A DNA stretch of 5,119 nucleotides. Source: an uncultured Alphaproteobacteria bacterium (GTDB lineage: Bacteria; Pseudomonadota; Alphaproteobacteria; Micropepsales; Micropepsaceae). This document shows positions 1-5,119 of the stretch, piece after piece. The stretch spans positions 1-5,119 of the forward strand of contig CAIXUE010000243.1 in the NCBI GenBank assembly GCA_903922545.1, read 5' to 3'. A program made the position numbers and the translations under genes. A model generated the notes under the pieces. It searched no databases. It was not told the DNA's origin and saw only the letters and a list, made by a program, of their open reading frames with translations. Position 1 is the first letter of the stretch. Each line of letters opens with the position of its first letter.

Positions 1-423
1 GATCCCATCGATATCGGCGCGGTGACTTCAACCGACGCTCTGCTGGCGATGCAGAAAGAATCCCGCAAGACCTATGTCGATCCCTCGCTGGTGACCTATG
101 CGGTCAAGCTGGTGGCGGCCACGCGCGAACCGCGCAAGGCCGGGCTTTCCAATCACGCCCGCTTTATTCTTTACGGGGCGTCACCGCGCGCCACCATCGG
201 CCTGATCGAAGCGGGCAGGGCGCTGGCCTATCTGCGCGGCCGCGACTATGTCCTGCCCGCCGATGTGGTGGATATCGCACCCGATGTGCTGCGCCATCGC
301 GTCACCCCGTCTTACGAAGCACTCGCCGAAGGCATTTCCGCCGACAAGCTGATTGCCGATATTATGCGCGGCGTGCCCGCGCCCGAGAAAGTGCTGGACA
401 GCCGTGTCGCCGCGAGCGCCTGA
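1..423 (+). CDS. moxR: MoxR-family AAA+ ATPase, C-terminal part (5' end outside window)
   Basis: The reading frame is open from base 1 and stops at 421-423, leaving about 140 C-terminal residues. The GTG at 22 is internal, not the true start. The visible part is the C-terminal helical lid of MoxR ATPases (AAA_lid_2 type). It includes the GASPRA sensor-2 motif, with its arginine codon at 187-189, followed by the family-typical segment AYLRGRDYVLPADV and then VLRHRV. Walker A, Walker B and sensor 1 would lie upstream of the window. MoxR ATPases are cytoplasmic AAA+ proteins thought to act as chaperones with VWA-domain partners. Here the gene runs directly into DUF58 and VWA genes, the classical MoxR operon order, which supports the call. 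Its end overlaps the DUF58 gene by 20 bases, suggesting coupled translation. The family is near certain; the specific substrate is unknown, and the symbol denotes the family only. Confidence 0.93.
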   Translation, partial: DPIDIGAVTSTDALLAMQKESRKTYVDPSLVTYAVKLVAATREPRKAGLSNHARFILYGASPRATIGLIEAGRALAYLRGRDYVLPADVVDIAPDVLRHRVTPSYEALAEGISADKLIADIMRGVPAPEKVLDSRVAASA

Positions 424-1309
424 AACCATCCTGCGCCGCCTGGACCTGAAAGTCGCGCGGCGGCTGGAGGGTCTGCTTCAGGGCGACCATCGCAGCGCCT
501 TTCGCGGCCAGGGCCTCGATCTGGCGGATCTGCGCGAATATCAATATCACGATGATCCGCGGCATATGGACTGGAACGTCACCGCGCGTTTGCAAATTCC
601 CCATGTGCGCGAATTTCTCGAAGACCGGGAAATCACCGCCTGGTTCCTGCTGGATATGAGCCCGTCGATCGAATTTGAATCTGTCAGTGTGTCCAAGCGT
701 GCCGTACTGGTGGAATTCACCGCCATGGTCTGCCGCCTCTTGGCGGCCAAAGGCAATCGCACCGGCGCGATCCTGTTCGCCAACAAGGTTGAGCGCTTCA
801 TTCCGGCGCGCGGCGGCCGCCAGCAACTTCTGGTGCTGCTTGACGCCCTGACCCGTCATCGCAATTCGCGCGGTCCTCAGGTTACGGATCTGACGCGCGT
901 GCTGTCCGATGCCGCCGGTCTGATCAAGCGCCGCTCGCTGGTTTTTGTGGTCTCCGATTTCATCGCCGCGCCGGGCTGGGAAAAACCGCTGGCGCGGCTG
1001 GCCAATCGTCATGACGTGATCGCCGTCCGGCTCAGTGATCCGCTGGAATCACGGCTGCCGGATCTGGGGCTTCTGACATTCCAGGATGCCGAAAGCGGCG
1101 AACAGGTCTTTGTCGATACCCATGACAAGGCCTTCCGCGGCCGTTTCGCCGCCGCCGCCGAGGAGCGCGAGGATCAGCTCCGCGCCGCGTTCCAGAATGC
1201 CGGCGTCGATACGCTGGAGCTTTCCACCGACGATGATGTCACCGATGCGGTGCTGCGCTTTGCTGATATGCGAAAGCACCGTTTCAGCGCCCCGCTGGTG
1301 GCGCAATGA
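404..1309 (+). CDS. DUF58 domain protein (MoxR-operon partner, VWA-like fold)
   Basis: A 301-residue protein if started at GTG 404. I prefer this start because it gives MSPRAPETILRRLDLKVARR, a usual DUF58 N-terminus. The upstream TTG at 353 would add 17 residues rich in Cys, Pro and Arg that look like frame-shifted MoxR coding sequence. A weak GGA lies at 396-398. The DUF58 signature spans residues 37-62 (GLDLADLREYQ, then DDPRHMDWNVTAR). The domain continues as a VWA-like fold: a DxSxS motif at residues 84-88 (DMSPS) and a VVSDF strand end at 182-186. No signal peptide or membrane segment is seen, so it is probably cytoplasmic, although many DUF58 relatives have N-terminal membrane helices. 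The stop overlaps the next start as ATGA. DUF58 proteins are consistently linked with MoxR ATPases, but their biochemical role is not settled. It is probably an adaptor of the ATPase. Confidence 0.93.
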   Translation: MSPRAPETILRRLDLKVARRLEGLLQGDHRSAFRGQGLDLADLREYQYHDDPRHMDWNVTARLQIPHVREFLEDREITAWFLLDMSPSIEFESVSVSKRAVLVEFTAMVCRLLAAKGNRTGAILFANKVERFIPARGGRQQLLVLLDALTRHRNSRGPQVTDLTRVLSDAAGLIKRRSLVFVVSDFIAAPGWEKPLARLANRHDVIAVRLSDPLESRLPDLGLLTFQDAESGEQVFVDTHDKAFRGRFAAAAEEREDQLRAAFQNAGVDTLELSTDDDVTDAVLRFADMRKHRFSAPLVAQ

Positions 1310-2472
1310 ACGAATTTCTGTCGCATCCCAGCTGGGACAAGGCGAAGCTGCTGTTCGCCTATCTGCATGTGCCGTCCGTCAGCTTTCTGTGGCCGAGTTT
1401 CCTTTGGGGCTTGCTTCTGGTTCCTCTCACGGTTGCGGCCTATGTGCTGCTGTTGCGCCGGCGCAAAAAGGGCGTTTTGAATTACGGCAATCTGGCGCTG
1501 GTCCGTCGCGCCATGGGCCCCGTCGGCTGGCGTCGGCATGTTCCGCCCGCGCTGATGCTGGCGGCGCTGGCGGCTCTGATCGTGGCCATGGCGCGGCCCA
1601 CCGCCGAAGTCAGCCTGCCATCCACCCGCGCCACCGTCATGCTGGCGATGGATGTGTCCGGCAGCATGCGCGCCTCCGACGTCAATCCCTCGCGTATCGA
1701 GGCCGCGCAGGCCGCCGCCAAGCAATATGTCAAGGATCAGCCCAAGGATGTGGTGATCGGCATTGTCGCTTTCGCCGCGACCGCGTTCCTGGTGCAAAAT
1801 CCTACCACCGATCACACCAGCCTGAATGCGGCGATTGACCGGTTCGAGCTTCAGCGCGGTACCGCCGTGGGCAGCGGCATTCTGGTCTCTCTGTCCACGC
1901 TTTTTCCGCAGGATGATTTTCCCATCAGCAATTTCGCCAGCGGTGGGTTCGGCAACGGCAATGGCGGTTTCGGCAATGGCGGCGGCTATGATTTCAGCCA
2001 GCGCTTTGGCGGCCGGGCGCTGGGCGACCGGCGTGGGGCCACGCAGAAGAAAGAACATGTTCCGGTTGAGCCCGGCTCCTTCAAAAACGCTGTGATCATT
2101 CTTTTGACCGACGGCGCCACCAATGCCGGGTATGACCCCATCGAGGCGGCGCGCATCGCCGCCAATTATGGCGTCAAGGTCTATACAGTCGGCTTCGGCA
2201 CCACCCGCGGCAGTGTGGTAGGCTTTGGCGGTTTCCAGATGCGGGCCCAGGTGGATGAAGATGCGCTCAAGAAAATTGCCGACATGACAAAAGGCCGTTA
2301 TTTCCATGCCGCCAGCGCCGACGAGCTCAAACAGGTCTATAGCGTGCTTTCCAAACAGCTGATCATGGAAACCCAGCAGATGGAGATCACCTCTTTCTTC
2401 GCCGCCGCCGCTGCCCTGTTGATGATGCTGTCAGCGGGCCTGTCTGTTGCCTGGTTCGGCCGCGTGATCTGA
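1306..2472 (+). CDS. Membrane-anchored VWA-domain protein, BatA-like
   Basis: 388 residues starting at the ATG of an ATGA overlap with the DUF58 gene. Predicted helices lie at about residues 30-50 (followed by RRRKK), 81-97 and 364-385. The positive residues at 51-55 and 76-77 place that loop in the cytoplasm, so the VWA domain (about 108-350) should face the periplasm. MIDAS residues are complete: DVSGS at 116-120, Thr186 in RGTAVGSG, and Asp269 in LLTDG. The segment YTVGFGT (293-299) and the ADELKQVYSVLSKQL region (338-352) are typical of the family. Between Thr186 and Asp269 an insertion of roughly 55 residues contains a Gly/Asn-rich stretch. The N-terminus has about 25 residues ahead of the usual family start at SFLWP; the in-frame GTG at 1369 is a poorer start because no ribosome site precedes it. 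It probably works with the MoxR ATPase and DUF58 protein on envelope protein assembly or stress tolerance, as proposed for Bat systems. The exact role is unknown. A second VWA gene and BatD, often next, are absent. Confidence 0.93.
   Translation: MNEFLSHPSWDKAKLLFAYLHVPSVSFLWPSFLWGLLLVPLTVAAYVLLLRRRKKGVLNYGNLALVRRAMGPVGWRRHVPPALMLAALAALIVAMARPTAEVSLPSTRATVMLAMDVSGSMRASDVNPSRIEAAQAAAKQYVKDQPKDVVIGIVAFAATAFLVQNPTTDHTSLNAAIDRFELQRGTAVGSGILVSLSTLFPQDDFPISNFASGGFGNGNGGFGNGGGYDFSQRFGGRALGDRRGATQKKEHVPVEPGSFKNAVIILLTDGATNAGYDPIEAARIAANYGVKVYTVGFGTTRGSVVGFGGFQMRAQVDEDALKKIADMTKGRYFHAASADELKQVYSVLSKQLIMETQQMEITSFFAAAAALLMMLSAGLSVAWFGRVI
1942..1983 (+). repeat. Two-copy 21-bp in-frame repeat encoding a Gly/Asn-rich loop
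   Basis: Two adjacent 21-base units, 1942-1962 and 1963-1983, match at 15 of 21 positions. They encode GGFGNGN and GGFGNGG (VWA protein residues 213-226). The differences are mostly at third codon positions, so the peptide repeat is better kept than the DNA. It lies inside the insertion between the second and third MIDAS motifs and is probably a flexible surface loop on the periplasmic side. Confidence 0.7.
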
Positions 2473-2478
2473 CGCCTG

Positions 2479-3315
2479 ATGCAGCGCCAATATTGTATCT
2501 GGATTGTGACGCCGGACGGCTATGTCCATAGCCGCTGTTTCGAAGAAGTTGCGCTTGCACTTCGCGATGCGTTCGCGCAGCTGGGAATAGATGCGCCTAT
2601 CGTCACGGACGCTTCGGCGATCAAGGGCACCGCGATCGTGCTGGGGCCGCATCTGCTGCAATATGTGAGTTATCCGCAGGATCTCATCCTGTTCAACCTG
2701 GAGCAGATCTACCAGAACCCCGCAGTGATGACGCCCGCCTATCTGGACGTGCTGCGGCGTTTTCCGGTGTGGGATTATTCGGCCAGCAATATCGAGGCGC
2801 TGGCCGCGCATGGCATCAAGGCGGCTTTGTGCGGCGTCGGTTATGCACCCTCGCTCACCCGCATCGCGCCGGCGCCGGTCAAGGATGTTGACGTGCTGTT
2901 CATCGGCTCCATGAATGAGCGCCGCGCCCAGGTGCTGCAGCAGATTCAGGCCGCGGGCGCGGTGGTCATGGTTGCGTTCAACTCTTATGGCGCCGAGCGC
3001 GACGCTCTGATCGCCTGCGCCAAAGTCGTGATCAATATGCACTTTTACGAAGCCAAGGTGTTCGAGATTGTGCGCGTCTCTTACCTGTTGGCCAATCGCG
3101 TTTGTGTGGTTTCCGAAACCGGGCTGGATACCGACCGGGAAGCGCATTTTGCCGGCGGCGTGGCGTTCGCTGACTATGATAATCTGGTGCAGACCTGCCT
3201 CACGCTTTTGCGGGACGAAGCGGCGCGCGACGCCATCGCGCAAAAAGGGTTCGAGCGGATTCGCGCCCTGCCGCAGCTGGACATGCTCAAAAGAGCGCTG
3301 GCGGCAACGCCCTGA
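2479..3315 (+). CDS. Glycosyltransferase-like protein, GT-B type (CgeB / Glyco_trans_1_2-like)
   Basis: 278 residues, beginning at an ATG six bases after the VWA stop. No good ribosome site is visible, so translation may depend on coupling. The C-terminal half looks like the nucleotide-sugar-binding half of a GT-B glycosyltransferase: a Rossmann-type start DVLFIGSMNERR at 138-149, the segment AKVVINMHFYEAKVFEIVRV at 181-200, and then VCVVSE at 208-213. The segment FEIVR with Glu196 sits where GT-B enzymes have the Glu that contacts the donor sugar. The N-terminal half is short (IWIVTPDGYVHSRCFEEVA), with no signal peptide or membrane helix, so the protein is probably cytoplasmic. At under 280 residues it is smaller than most GT-B enzymes. 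Donor and acceptor cannot be read from the sequence. It is likely co-transcribed with the MoxR operon, which is an unusual neighbour. The family call is from motif resemblance only. Confidence 0.7.
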   Translation: MQRQYCIWIVTPDGYVHSRCFEEVALALRDAFAQLGIDAPIVTDASAIKGTAIVLGPHLLQYVSYPQDLILFNLEQIYQNPAVMTPAYLDVLRRFPVWDYSASNIEALAAHGIKAALCGVGYAPSLTRIAPAPVKDVDVLFIGSMNERRAQVLQQIQAAGAVVMVAFNSYGAERDALIACAKVVINMHFYEAKVFEIVRVSYLLANRVCVVSETGLDTDREAHFAGGVAFADYDNLVQTCLTLLRDEAARDAIAQKGFERIRALPQLDMLKRALAATP

Positions 3316-3341
3316 TTCCCGGCCATTCCGGAACAAAAGCG

Positions 3342-3365
3342 CGCAGGGCCCGTTCTAGCCCTGCG
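3342..3365 (+). terminator. Perfect 8-bp GC-rich hairpin between two genes (possible terminator or leader structure)
   Basis: The arms CGCAGGGC (3342-3349) and GCCCTGCG (3358-3365) are exact reverse complements around an 8-base loop, in the 72-base gap after the glycosyltransferase stop. A G-U pair can add one more step. No run of T follows, so it is not a standard intrinsic terminator. It ends 12 bases before the ribosome site of the PPC gene and could instead be a 5' leader structure or a 3' end stabiliser. Confidence 0.4.
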
Positions 3366-3377
3366 TCCTAAGTGAAC

Positions 3378-3383
3378 GGAAAG
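3378..3383 (+). promoter_or_regulatory. Ribosome binding site of the PPC-domain gene
   Basis: GGAAAG ends four bases before ATG 3388, and the GGA core is seven bases from it. It is the clearest ribosome site in the window. It fixes the start of the PPC protein and, with the gap upstream, suggests that this gene is translated independently of the preceding operon. Confidence 0.6.
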
Positions 3384-3387
3384 TCCC

Positions 3388-3822
3388 ATGCAAAGCAAAC
3401 ACGTCAGCAGCAATCCCCGGGTCTGGGTTCTGGTCCTGGCGTCCGGCGAAGAGGCCAAGGAACAAATCACTGCGTTCGCCAAAAAGGAAAAAATCGGGGC
3501 GGCTTCTTTTGTCGCGCTGGGCGCGTTCGAGCGGGCCGTGCTGGGTTATTTCGACTGGGACAAAAAGAAATACCAGCCCATTCCCATCAACGCCCAGGTC
3601 GAAGTGATCACTCTGGTGGGCGATGTTGTCAGCGACGAAAAAGGCGCCCCCAGCCTGCATGCCCACACTGTATTGGGCCTGTTCGATGGCCACACCCGCG
3701 GCGGGCATCTGATCGAAGGCCATGTGCGGCCCACGCTGGAAGTCACCCTCACGGAAACGCCCGCGCATCTGGTGCGCAAGAAAAAACCCGAACTGGGCCT
3801 GGCGCTGATCGATATCGAATAG
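3388..3822 (+). CDS. PPC-domain (DUF296, PCC) protein
   Basis: 144 residues, the usual size of a stand-alone bacterial PPC (plant and prokaryote conserved) domain, which covers nearly the whole protein. Recognisable family features, in order, are VLVLASGEE at 15-23, a GAASFVALGAFERAVLGYFD segment at 37-56, a strand EVITLVGDV at 72-80, then LHAHTVLG at 90-97 and GGHLIEGHV at 105-113. His91, His93 and His107 match the conserved histidines of the family, which form a metal site in solved bacterial structures. No AT-hook or other DNA-binding extension is present, unlike plant AHL proteins. Bacterial PPC proteins form trimers, and their function is largely unknown. The gene has its own ribosome site, follows a hairpin, and ends six bases before the convergent GT41 gene. 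Co-transcription with the upstream glycosyltransferase is possible but not shown. Confidence 0.9.
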   Translation: MQSKHVSSNPRVWVLVLASGEEAKEQITAFAKKEKIGAASFVALGAFERAVLGYFDWDKKKYQPIPINAQVEVITLVGDVVSDEKGAPSLHAHTVLGLFDGHTRGGHLIEGHVRPTLEVTLTETPAHLVRKKKPELGLALIDIE

Positions 3823-3828
3823 GCCGGG

Positions 3829-5119
3829 TTAAACCTGCGTGACGGCAAAGCCCGTGGCCGGTTTTCCGCTTTGCCGGATCTCCAGCATGGTCTCAAAAGC
3901 GGATTCGATGTGGCGCGCGAAACGCTCTGTGTCGAACAGCGGTGTGGTGCGCCGGTTCGCGGCCAGTTTTTGCCGCACGGCTTTCAACGTCTCCGGTTCG
4001 CGCGCCAGCCGCACCGCCAACGCTTCAAAAGCGTCCGCATCTTCTGTGATCAATTCTTCGAGCCCGATGGCCTGCAGCAGGCTGGCGGCGACCCGGCCGG
4101 GAAACGCGTTGCCGCGGCAGGTGACCAACGGTACGCCGGCCCACAAGGCATCACTGGCCGTGGTGTGGGCGTTGTAGGGCAGGCCGTCCAGAAACAGATC
4201 GGCCCGCGCCAGCCGCGCCAGATGCGGCGCCAGCTTCAGTCCCGGCGCGAAAATCAACCGCTCTGCCGCCACGCCCTCCGCTTCCGCAGCCTGACGCAGG
4301 TTTTTCGCAAAATGCGGATCGCCTTCCAGAAGCCAGAGCACACTGTCCGGCACCTGTTTTAAAATGCGCATCCAGCTTGCAAACGTGCCCGGCGTCAGCT
4401 TGTAGCTGGCGTTGAAATTGCAGAACACCAAGCCATTTTCGGGCAAGCCGCATTCGGCGCGGGAGGGGATATTGTCCGCAACCGCGCGCCGCGCATCATT
4501 CGCTTGATAGCTGTTCGGCAGATAGACCACCTGCTCGGTATAAAACTGCCGCTCCTGTTGCGGAATGACGATGCGGTCGGCCAGGATGTAATCCATATAA
4601 GGTGCGCCCAGCGTGGCGGGAAAACCCAGATAGTTCACTTGAATGGGGGCAGGGCGTTGCGCGAACACGCCCATGCGGTGATCGCCGAAATAGCCGTTGA
4701 GATTGACCAGAATATCGATGCTGTCTGCGGCGATGGCTGCCGCCGCCTCATAATCCGAGAGGGGAGAAATATCGCGGAATTTTCCAAACGCCGTTTCCAG
4801 CCTTTTGCGAATGGGGCTGCCATCGTTCCAGCCATTGTCATAGGCGGTGATCTCGAACTTTTCCTTGTCATGACATTCGTAAAGTCCCGCCATCAGATAG
4901 GCGGTGGCCTGCTCGCGAAATTCGCCCGAAACATAGCCAATGCGAATCTTGCCAGGCCGGCGCGGTCCAGGCGGCGTCAGGGGCGGCTGGGCCGGATAAC
5001 GGTCAGCCGCATGAATAACGCTGCAAGCCTGTAAATTCGCCGGCGAATTTGAAACCGCCTGATAAAGAAACGGTTCGGCCACCGGCTTGCCGGCCCGCAC
5101 GCCCGCATCGATGCGCGCC
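3829..5119 (-). CDS. GT41 O-GlcNAc transferase / SPINDLY-like glycosyltransferase, C-terminal catalytic part (5' end outside window)
   Basis: The minus-strand frame is open to the right edge and stops at 3829-3831. The GTG at 5100 is probably internal, because the frame continues upstream with family-like sequence. Residues below count from that GTG (423 residues). The catalytic GT41 region covers about 50-407: KIRIGYVSGEF (51-61), DILVNLNGY (129-137), RPAPIQVNYLGFPATLGAPY (149-168), FCNFNASYKLTP (226-237), DLFLDGLPYNAHTTASDALW (301-320) and RVAASLL (336-342). Lys234, His293, His312 and Asp317 match human OGT Lys842, His901, His920 and Asp925 with identical spacing. The position matching OGT His498 is Gln64. 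Relatives normally carry TPR repeats N-terminally, which would lie past base 5119. The enzyme likely transfers a sugar from a nucleotide donor to Ser/Thr of a cytoplasmic protein, but donor and target are unknown. It converges on the PPC gene. Confidence 0.93.
   Translation of the reverse strand, partial: ARIDAGVRAGKPVAEPFLYQAVSNSPANLQACSVIHAADRYPAQPPLTPPGPRRPGKIRIGYVSGEFREQATAYLMAGLYECHDKEKFEITAYDNGWNDGSPIRKRLETAFGKFRDISPLSDYEAAAAIAADSIDILVNLNGYFGDHRMGVFAQRPAPIQVNYLGFPATLGAPYMDYILADRIVIPQQERQFYTEQVVYLPNSYQANDARRAVADNIPSRAECGLPENGLVFCNFNASYKLTPGTFASWMRILKQVPDSVLWLLEGDPHFAKNLRQAAEAEGVAAERLIFAPGLKLAPHLARLARADLFLDGLPYNAHTTASDALWAGVPLVTCRGNAFPGRVAASLLQAIGLEELITEDADAFEALAVRLAREPETLKAVRQKLAANRRTTPLFDTERFARHIESAFETMLEIRQSGKPATGFAVTQV

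Noticed and set aside
353..403. Longer DUF58 protein starting at TTG 353
   Set aside because: The added residues look like MoxR coding sequence read in another frame, and the GTG at 404 gives the usual family N-terminus.
1174..2307. Long minus-strand open frame of 377 codons opposite the DUF58 and VWA genes
   Set aside because: It lies wholly antisense to two clearly identified genes, its composition is rich in His, Gly, Gln and Arg, and no family is recognisable. It is a typical shadow in GC-rich coding DNA.
1..2472. A new defence or conflict system built on MoxR and VWA proteins
   Set aside because: The order MoxR, DUF58, membrane VWA is the well-known housekeeping-type MoxR operon. No effector, nuclease, protease or mobile-element signal is present.
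2431..3336. Minus-strand open frame of 301 codons opposite the glycosyltransferase gene
   Set aside because: The sense strand carries GT-B motifs and fits the operon spacing; the antisense product has no family features.
3843..3876. Perfect 8-bp inverted repeat CGGCAAAG / CTTTGCCG with an 18-base loop near the 3' end of the GT41 gene
   Set aside because: It lies within coding sequence, has a long loop, and no T-run follows on either strand. It is too weak to call a terminator.
4504..5034. Plus-strand open frame of 176 codons opposite the GT41 gene
   Set aside because: Antisense to well-conserved GT41 motifs, with no recognisable domain or ribosome site.

Overview
The window is a GC-rich, gene-dense stretch of bacterial chromosome. 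Codon use, ATGA-type gene overlaps and the protein families point to an alphaproteobacterium or a close relative. That is an inference from style and family resemblance; no marker gene is present to fix the taxon. There are five protein-coding genes. Two are cut by the window edges. No tRNA, rRNA, CRISPR array or insertion sequence is visible, and no gap between genes exceeds about 75 bases.

Left part (1-2472, plus strand): the 3' end of a MoxR-family AAA+ ATPase gene, then a DUF58 protein and a membrane-anchored von Willebrand factor A (VWA) protein of the BatA type. The genes overlap by 20 and 4 bases, so they are almost certainly one translationally coupled operon. Such MoxR/DUF58/VWA sets are thought to form an envelope-associated chaperone-like system. 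The ATPase would act in the cytoplasm, and the VWA domain would sit on the periplasmic side and bind partners through a metal-ion-dependent adhesion site (MIDAS). The MIDAS residues are intact. The VWA domain carries an inserted glycine/asparagine-rich loop.

Middle (2479-3822, plus strand): six bases after the VWA gene lies a short glycosyltransferase-like gene (GT-B C-terminal fold, CgeB/Glyco_trans_1_2-like), probably co-transcribed. A 72-base gap with a perfect 8-bp hairpin separates it from a small PPC/DUF296-domain protein whose metal-binding histidines are present.

Right part (3829-5119, minus strand): a convergent gene for the catalytic part of a GT41 (O-GlcNAc transferase / SPINDLY-like) glycosyltransferase. 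It runs off the right edge, where TPR repeats would be expected. Only six bases separate it from the PPC gene. Most GT41 active-site landmarks are kept, but the histidine matching human OGT His498 is a glutamine. This is the most interesting single observation here. I see no convincing new multi-gene system. The association of a MoxR/VWA operon with two glycosyltransferases is worth a comparative check but may be chance neighbourhood.
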